Of a DNA stretch of 64,000 bases, positions 59,199 to 64,000 are shown one piece after another; the stretch's first letter is position 1; each line of letters starts with the position of its first letter. The notes under the pieces were generated by a model, which saw nothing but the letters and a program-made list of their open reading frames with translations, was not told the DNA's origin and made no database searches. A program made the position numbers and the translations under genes. Source of the DNA: Acidobacteriota bacterium (GTDB taxonomy: Bacteria; Acidobacteriota; Terriglobia; Acidiferrales; UBA7541); contig JABCYZ010000017.1 of assembly GCA_013289955.1 (NCBI GenBank), forward strand, positions 1 through 64,000, read 5' to 3'.

Positions 59199-59330
59199 TC
59201 ACATGGCTTCCTCGGTGGGCGGCAGCGCGACGAGAACGGATGCGCTCCCGTTGGAACTAATTTCCAAGGTGCCACCGATTTGCGTCACTCTTTCCTGCAT
59301 TCTGCGAAAACCAAGGCGATTGTTCCGATG
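59199..59330 (-). pseudogene. Histidine-kinase C-terminal remnant
   Basis: About 43 codons read HRNNRLGFRRMQERVTQIGG and TLEISSNGSASVLVALPP, the last strand-helix-strand of a NarX/LiaS-type kinase ATPase domain. The upstream part of the kinase is missing. A degraded kinase gene is thus likely. The rest of 59001-59526 has no gene. Confidence 0.55.
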
Positions 59331-59526
59331 AAAAGCTCTTTCAAGCCGGGTCTCTATATTGGTTCTGACCGCTCCAGAGACGGAGGCATCCATACTGTAT
59401 TTTGACTGACCCAGGGTTAACGCGATGGATAATCAACTTGATTCTAAGACACTCAGTACACCATAATTCGTCACTGCCGAGGCAAAACAGAAGTCGAGGC
59501 CGAGGTGAATTCAAGGAGAATTTCAC

Positions 59527-60009
59527 ATGAAACGCGTACTGTTCTTGCTCGGTTTTCTATTTTTCAGCTCTATCGCCGCTAGGCCGCTTTTGGCCCAACA
59601 CAATCCGTTTGTCGGCACCTGGAAACTCAATGTTGCAAAATCGAAGTTCGAACCTGGGCCAGCGCCGAAGAGTATGATCAGGACAGTTGTTGCGGACGGC
59701 GACGGCGCAAAATATAGCTTCGAGGGAGTCGGTGCGGATGGAACCGCAACCTCATACAGTTTTGCTGTGAAATACGATGGCAAAGATTACCCCATCACAG
59801 GGTCAGGAGCGCCCGGCGGGGCGGACTCCATTTCGATTAAGCGTGTGGGCCTGAACAAAGCAGAATCAATATTGAAAAAGAACGGGAAGGAAGTTGGGAA
59901 ATCGGTGGCGGAGATTTCAAAGGACGGCACGGTCTCAACAATCAAGTCAAGGGGAAAGACACCGGACGGCAAAGACTTCAGCTCTGACTCCGTCTACGAC
60001 AAGCAGTGA
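59527..60009 (+). CDS. Exported lipocalin-like protein
   Basis: A 160-residue protein with a signal peptide ending PLLAQ and a beta-rich body: FVGTWKLNVAKSKFEPGPAP, IRTVVADGDGAKYSFEGVGA, YSFAVKYDGKDYPITGSG, then DSISIKRVGLNKAESILKKN. This is a common acidobacterial exported family of unknown function. AAGGAG precedes the ATG. Confidence 0.7.
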   Translation: MKRVLFLLGFLFFSSIAARPLLAQHNPFVGTWKLNVAKSKFEPGPAPKSMIRTVVADGDGAKYSFEGVGADGTATSYSFAVKYDGKDYPITGSGAPGGADSISIKRVGLNKAESILKKNGKEVGKSVAEISKDGTVSTIKSRGKTPDGKDFSSDSVYDKQ

Positions 60010-60051
60010 AGCGAATGCGCCGGGCGATGTGGAGAGTTTTCCGAAGCGCGG

Positions 60052-60285
60052 CTATTCAATCATCTTTTTCAACCTCGGCAGTTTCGCGCGAAGCTTCTTC
60101 GCAAGCTCTGAAGGGTCTGTTCTGTCTCCCGGAATATAAATCATTTCGTCTCTCGTCCAATTGAACTCGTCGAGACATGGTTGCTCACAGACGGCGTCTT
60201 CTGGTTCGCCGCGGAAATCATGCGGCCTGCGATGGATACGGGCGGCATCACGAAAAGTATGCGGGAACTTCTCCCACGCGGCCTC
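60052..60285 (-). pseudogene. Coding fragment without a start
   Basis: An open stretch of about 77 codons reads coherently (EKFPHTFRDAARIHRRPHDF, CLDEFNWTRDEMIYIPGD, ELAKKLRAKLPRLKKMIE) but has no start codon near its upstream end, only an internal ATG. It begins just after the stop of the pilin gene. It may be the end of a broken gene or a small gene with an unusual start. Confidence 0.35.
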
Positions 60286-60297
60286 ATAGACTTAGAA

Positions 60298-60789
60298 TTA
60301 CTGCAGAGCTGGGCTTGCTGCCGTGGCGCCCGTGCCTGATGCCGCGTAGCGGATGACACCGGTCTGGTCGGAAAAGAACATCCGTTGACCAGTACTCCCA
60401 ACCGAGACCGGCGTTCCCGTGATCGAATAACCATATGAAGGGGTATTGCCATCGCTGGTCCACGCGAATTTATAACCGCTCTTGGTGCCCGCTGCCAGAA
60501 TTGCGTCAAGCAAGCAACCATTCGTCGACGTGGCCGTGCAAGGTATTCCACCTCCCAGCGCCGCCAATGTGGCCGGATAGCCAGCGCTCGGATAAGTGGA
60601 TGAAAACTGTAATGCGGAGGTGTTAATGGTACGGATCGAACCGACCGCTGACGCCTCATTGGCTGCCATACGCGACCTCAAGAGGTTTGGAATTGCGATG
60701 GCCGCGATGATCAGAATGATCGCGACGACGATCAACAATTCAATGAGTGAAAAACCGTTCCGTTTTCTTGTGCCAGTTCTATTGGACAT
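60298..60789 (-). CDS. Type IV pilin / pseudopilin
   Basis: A 163-residue prepilin: basic leader, cleavage motif NGFSLIELL with the fifth-position Glu, hydrophobic helix (IVVAIILIIAAIAIPNLL) and globular domain ending TGATAASPALQ. AGGGGAGA precedes the ATG at 60789; the longer frame to 60840 is unlikely. It is encoded alone, so it could be a minor pilin or one of several major pilins. Confidence 0.9.
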   Translation of the reverse strand: MSNRTGTRKRNGFSLIELLIVVAIILIIAAIAIPNLLRSRMAANEASAVGSIRTINTSALQFSSTYPSAGYPATLAALGGGIPCTATSTNGCLLDAILAAGTKSGYKFAWTSDGNTPSYGYSITGTPVSVGSTGQRMFFSDQTGVIRYAASGTGATAASPALQ

Positions 60790-61206
60790 ATTCTCCCCTG
60801 GTGACACACTGTACTCCTGCAGGTTGACAGCCGTTCTCAACGCAGTTCCCGAGGTTTCATTTTTCTGTTTCTTCAGTGATTACAAGGGGCTTGAGAGCCA
60901 TCCGCGGATCCTCGCTCTGATCAATCGCCGTTCATCAGGCCAAGGTGACCGATACTGGCTGTCGAGAAAGACGTAAACAGTCGTTCCTTCGAGAGTAGGC
61001 AGTTCTTGCACCAACGGCAGTTTCCTTTGAGTTTTCTAACACAAATTATCGTTACAGGAAGGTTCGGCAGGCTAGTCGCTTGACGTCCTCGTGGGGCGGG
61101 AAATCCCGGCGTACTTCGGACCGAGCCGTGAGAATTGCTGGGACCTTGCGAGTTGTCCGTCAGGTCCGTTTTGCGGAGTTGGCTACAGAGACTTGGCGTT
61201 TCTTTG

Positions 61207-61899
61207 TTATTCGTGCAGTACAACGTTCAAGAGCGAGGTGTTGATTTGAAGTCCGCCGTTGTACTTGATGAAGCCCAGTTTCCTAAACTTGTTCATGAAA
61301 AAATTGACGCGTGAGCGTGTCGTACCAATCATCTCTGCCAGCGTTTCTTGCGACATCTTGGGGAGAACTCCGTGAGGTTGGTCCTGTTTGCCGTAGCGGG
61401 CAAGCAACAGAAGAGTGCGCGCGAGCCGCTTCTCGCTCGAATTGAATAACTGATCGACCAGGTCAGCCTCGATTCGGATGTTCCTGGACAGCATGAACTT
61501 TATGAACAGGTCGGCGATGCTATGCTCCGCGTGGAGCACCTTGAACATTTCACTCTTCTCAATGACGAGCACAGTGGAAGGCATAATCGCGGTAGCTGTT
61601 CCCATACGAACGGGTTGACCTGCCAGAGAGCCTTCACCAAAGAAGTCTCCCGGCCCCAGAACGGCGACAACCGCCTCTTTACCAACTTCATTAATGACGG
61701 TGAGCTTCACGCCGCCAGTCTGTAAATACATTACGCTACCCGCAGCTTCACCTTGAGCGTAGATGAACTCCGCTGGCTTAAACTGCCTAACTTTTCTCGC
61801 CACACCGGCGGAATCGAGAAAGGCCTGGGCGTTGAAAGCAGGCTTGTGCTTGAGTTTTGGAAGGGCCTTGATTTTCCTGGAGGTCGTGGATGTCCGCAT
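61207..61899 (-). CDS. Crp/Fnr-family transcription regulator (second)
   Basis: A 230-residue regulator: sensor domain (FKPAEFIYAQGEAAGSVMYL, VAVLGPGDFFGEGSLAGQP) and helix-turn-helix (SQETLAEMIGTTRSRVNFFM, NKFRKLGFIKYNGGL). It shares SSEKRLARTLLLLA with its relative at 52346 (SSERRLARALLLLA), so the two are paralogs. AGGTGT precedes the ATG at 61899. Confidence 0.9.
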   Translation of the reverse strand: MRTSTTSRKIKALPKLKHKPAFNAQAFLDSAGVARKVRQFKPAEFIYAQGEAAGSVMYLQTGGVKLTVINEVGKEAVVAVLGPGDFFGEGSLAGQPVRMGTATAIMPSTVLVIEKSEMFKVLHAEHSIADLFIKFMLSRNIRIEADLVDQLFNSSEKRLARTLLLLARYGKQDQPHGVLPKMSQETLAEMIGTTRSRVNFFMNKFRKLGFIKYNGGLQINTSLLNVVLHE

Positions 61900-62020
61900 G
61901 GAGACACCTAGCTGACACGTATAGTGCAAACACGCCACTCTAGTCAAGAAAGTTCTTGCTTGATGGGCACTGGAATGGATCGGTCAGGTGCTCACTGATA
62001 CTAGCGCAAACCGAGGGTCG

Positions 62021-62227
62021 CTACTTCTTCGAAAGCTCACTCTTGAAACGGTTTTCAACATCTTCACGGCTCATGGGATTTCCTGCTTTTGCCAATACGA
62101 TCGAATACACCACTTCATTGCCAGCGATCTGCGCAGTGATAAATGCCCCGTCTTCCGGCAGTTCCTGATAGATGAATTTCACTTTTCTGCCGTCTGCAGA
62201 TGTTTTGATCCACTCTTCATCGGGCAT
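62021..62227 (-). CDS. Small acidic protein, unknown
   Basis: A 68-residue protein with strands (RKVKFIYQELPEDGAFITAQIA, NEVVYSIVLAKAG) and a basic C-terminus. AAGAGGTGCG before the ATG supports translation. No family recognised. Confidence 0.5.
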   Translation of the reverse strand: MPDEEWIKTSADGRKVKFIYQELPEDGAFITAQIAGNEVVYSIVLAKAGNPMSREDVENRFKSELSKK

Positions 62228-62476
62228 CTTCGCACCTCTTGAGGCGAAGCAAGCGTGTTGTGTGTGGTGTGCGTTCGCAATTCAGGCATGGGTAACCAGA
62301 AGTCAAGCAGCTCGAGATATTTGGCAAGCGCATACTTCCATAGATAATTATATTGCTGCTGGGCCCGAACCGTCCCGGCAAAGATGCAAAGCGATAAATG
62401 AGCGGTCCGATCAATGGTTCACTGACCCTGCTTTTCGTCGGACTGAAGTTCCATCAAGTCCTCACGCGCGGACTCG

Positions 62477-62854
62477 TTAGCGGTCCTTCCTAATTGTCGC
62501 GGTTGACGTTTCGCCTCCCGCCGCGACGGTAACCTCGACGCGAGCGCCTTTCTTGAGTTTCACTTCATCGCCATGTTCGTCTGTAAGTGAATTTTCAATG
62601 CGGAGATTTCGATACTTGGGAGCGGCCTTGTCGACGGCAATCTGGGCTTTTTCCGGCTGCTTCCGGTTTCGAGACGGGATGATTTTGGCGACCGTTCCCG
62701 GCATGATGGTGCTTGGTGGCTCCGGAGTTCGACCTTCCTCGAGATTCCGTTCCATGATTCTTGCTGACTTAGCCATCCGGGGCCGCGCCATCTCTTTTTT
62801 GACGAGCATACCTGCTGCGTCGAGAGTGTTTCTTTTTGCTTTCTTATGCAGCAT
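62477..62854 (-). CDS. Small basic protein of acidobacterial type
   Basis: A 125-residue protein. The N-terminal half is basic and helical; the middle reads PPSTIMPGTVAKIIPSRNRK, then KAQIAVDKAAPKYRNLRIEN and DEHGDEVKLKKGARVEVTV, which forms a small beta domain. I recall such proteins as frequent in Acidobacteriota; function unknown. The start may lie later (Met16 or Met27). Confidence 0.55.
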   Translation of the reverse strand: MLHKKAKRNTLDAAGMLVKKEMARPRMAKSARIMERNLEEGRTPEPPSTIMPGTVAKIIPSRNRKQPEKAQIAVDKAAPKYRNLRIENSLTDEHGDEVKLKKGARVEVTVAAGGETSTATIRKDR

Positions 62855-63253
62855 CTGCTCATCCTGGTACCGGAATAGAAGTTATGCAGCCCTATTTCGC
62901 ACAGTGATCAAATAAGGGCCGGGATTTCGAGGGGTTATTTGAGGAGTACGGCGGGAAGAGGGATATCGCCCGACCCAGCCCTGGATCCCGGTCAATGTCG
63001 CTCTTTCTCGCCGTGCCGTGCACCAGATTGGGGGTTTCTAAGAAAGTGCGCTGTTCCATTTTATACAGCCTGGTCTAAATCCACTTGATAGGGTTCTTCT
63101 CTTCCTCCAGTCGTCCGTAGGATCGCTCACTGGGGATTAGCCTCTCGTTCGGAGCCGCTTCCGAGGGGTAGAAAACAGTCTATCGGAAGGGGACATGACG
63201 GCCCCCGGACTGCGGACGTTTTCTTCGAGCCCTCAGAAAGAAAGGAAGAAGAA
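62855..63253. other. Intergenic region
   Basis: About 400 bases between divergent genes. No gene or structured element is recognised; the promoter of the receiver-like gene must lie near its end. Confidence 0.35.
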
Positions 63254-63637
63254 ATGCCCAGCGTGAATCAGGTTTTGGTTATCTCTCCTGAGAAAGAAGA
63301 TCATGAAAAGATTAACGCAGCGATGATCAGGTGTGATCTCCACTCCATCTGCTGCATGAAATTCGACGAAGCGCGCATCTTTATGACCACGCAGAAGTTC
63401 CGCGTGGTGTTCTGCCAGGACACTTTGCCGGATGGTGATTTTCGCGGAGTTGTCTCGGCAGCGAATCCCACGCCAGTCGTCGTGCTTTCGCGTTTCGCCG
63501 AATGGGATCATTACCTTGCCGCTCTCCGCGACGGAGCCTTCGACTACATCGCATGTCCGCCTGACTCCGCCGAAACAGAGCGCATCGTGTGGTCTGCTAT
63601 CGCCCGCGCACGCGAATCCTCCGCCGTTAGGCACTAG
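63254..63637 (+). CDS. Receiver-like domain protein
   Basis: A 127-residue protein with a response-regulator-like fold: VNQVLVISPEKEDHEKINAAM, FRVVFCQDTLPDGDFRGVVS (Asp in the phospho-acceptor place), PVVVLSRFAEWDHYLAALRDGAFDYIACPP. The first acidic pair is replaced (SPEKED) and the usual Lys is absent, so it may be a pseudo-receiver. GAAAGGAAGAAG precedes the ATG. Confidence 0.7.
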   Translation: MPSVNQVLVISPEKEDHEKINAAMIRCDLHSICCMKFDEARIFMTTQKFRVVFCQDTLPDGDFRGVVSAANPTPVVVLSRFAEWDHYLAALRDGAFDYIACPPDSAETERIVWSAIARARESSAVRH

Positions 63638-64000
63638 GAAACAATTTTCGCTGGACGGAACTAGGTTGGCTTGAGTTCTGGCTTGGATGGCTGGACCAGA
63701 TATGGCTGCGGGATGGTAGGGAGGCTGACGCGTGCCCGCAAGAAAGCGTAATCCCTCGTTCCGAGCCGCTATTCACATCGGCAAACTGCCGGTCACGAAT
63801 AGCTCGGCAAGAAGCCGGACCCGATCACCGAAGCCGACACTGTGAAAGGCGAAGCCTCGGACGATCCCCACGTCGTCAGAACGGTGACCTTCGCAGCCAA
63901 CTCCAGGAAGCGGCATGAAAGAGTGAGGTCGGAGAAGAAGGCTTGAACCGGCGCTCAGTTCTCCGGAACGTCAGTAGACCTGTTCCTATTCGCACAGACG
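63638..64000. other. End of window, with a possible small gene
   Basis: No firm gene. A frame from GTG 63732 to 63845 encodes 37 residues (PARKRNPSFRAAIHIGKLPV). A neighbouring frame then reads coherent sequence (KKPDPITEADTVKGEASDD) to about 63945. These could be one frameshifted small gene. The rest of the region is blank. Confidence 0.3.

Overview
The window looks like a chromosome segment from an Acidobacteriota bacterium (Terriglobia-like) interrupted by a large integrative and conjugative element. This rests on two PadR-regulator plus large FtsX/MacB-type permease pairs of the kind described as acidobacterial duplicated orphan permeases, several small proteins of acidobacterial type, and paired Crp/Fnr regulators. 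Assignments come from reading motifs; no database search was possible.

Layout. 1-985: a DUF72 gene cut at its 3' end exactly at a 32-base palindrome. 1019-9213: an erythromycin-esterase-like protein, an ATP-dependent DNA ligase, a WGR-ligase fusion, DNA polymerase IV and the first PadR/permease pair. 9505-21604: small unknown genes, a RecA-like protein plus family B polymerase operon, a ParB operon, a secreted trypsin-like protease, a zinc-finger/HEPN-like protein and SSB. 22057-27394: a compact operon of sigma-like factor, membrane anti-sigma-like protein, TPR-CHAT protease and S41-type protease. 27552-30642: the second PadR/permease pair with a clear operator. 31133-45820: a type IV secretion and coupling operon (VirB2, B3, B4, B9, B10, B5, B6, B8, VirD4, VirB11, a RepB-type primase) with no classical relaxase seen. 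45926-47152: a tyrosine recombinase followed directly by the 3' end of a tRNA-Gly, which marks the element's right attachment site. 47192-49700: VapBC, a second tRNA-Gly fragment and decaying toxin-antitoxin genes. 49967-64000: mostly chromosomal genes, including LigD and Ku for non-homologous end joining, two Crp/Fnr regulators, response regulators and a type IV pilin, with several gene remnants.

The DNA-metabolism genes left of the secretion operon would suit the cargo or leading region of the conjugative element. Two of them (WGR-ligase and the ParB operon) are preceded by the same kind of long nested hairpin: stems that pair with different sequences around a 28-base apical segment that is identical in both. 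SSB has a weaker version, and another long nested hairpin lies inside the transfer operon at 41536-41668. The strongest candidates for something undescribed are these structured leaders (possibly single-stranded-DNA promoters or structured RNAs) and the sigma/anti-sigma/TPR-CHAT/S41 operon, which resembles the protease-and-sigma logic of CRISPR type III-E Craspase but has no CRISPR component here.
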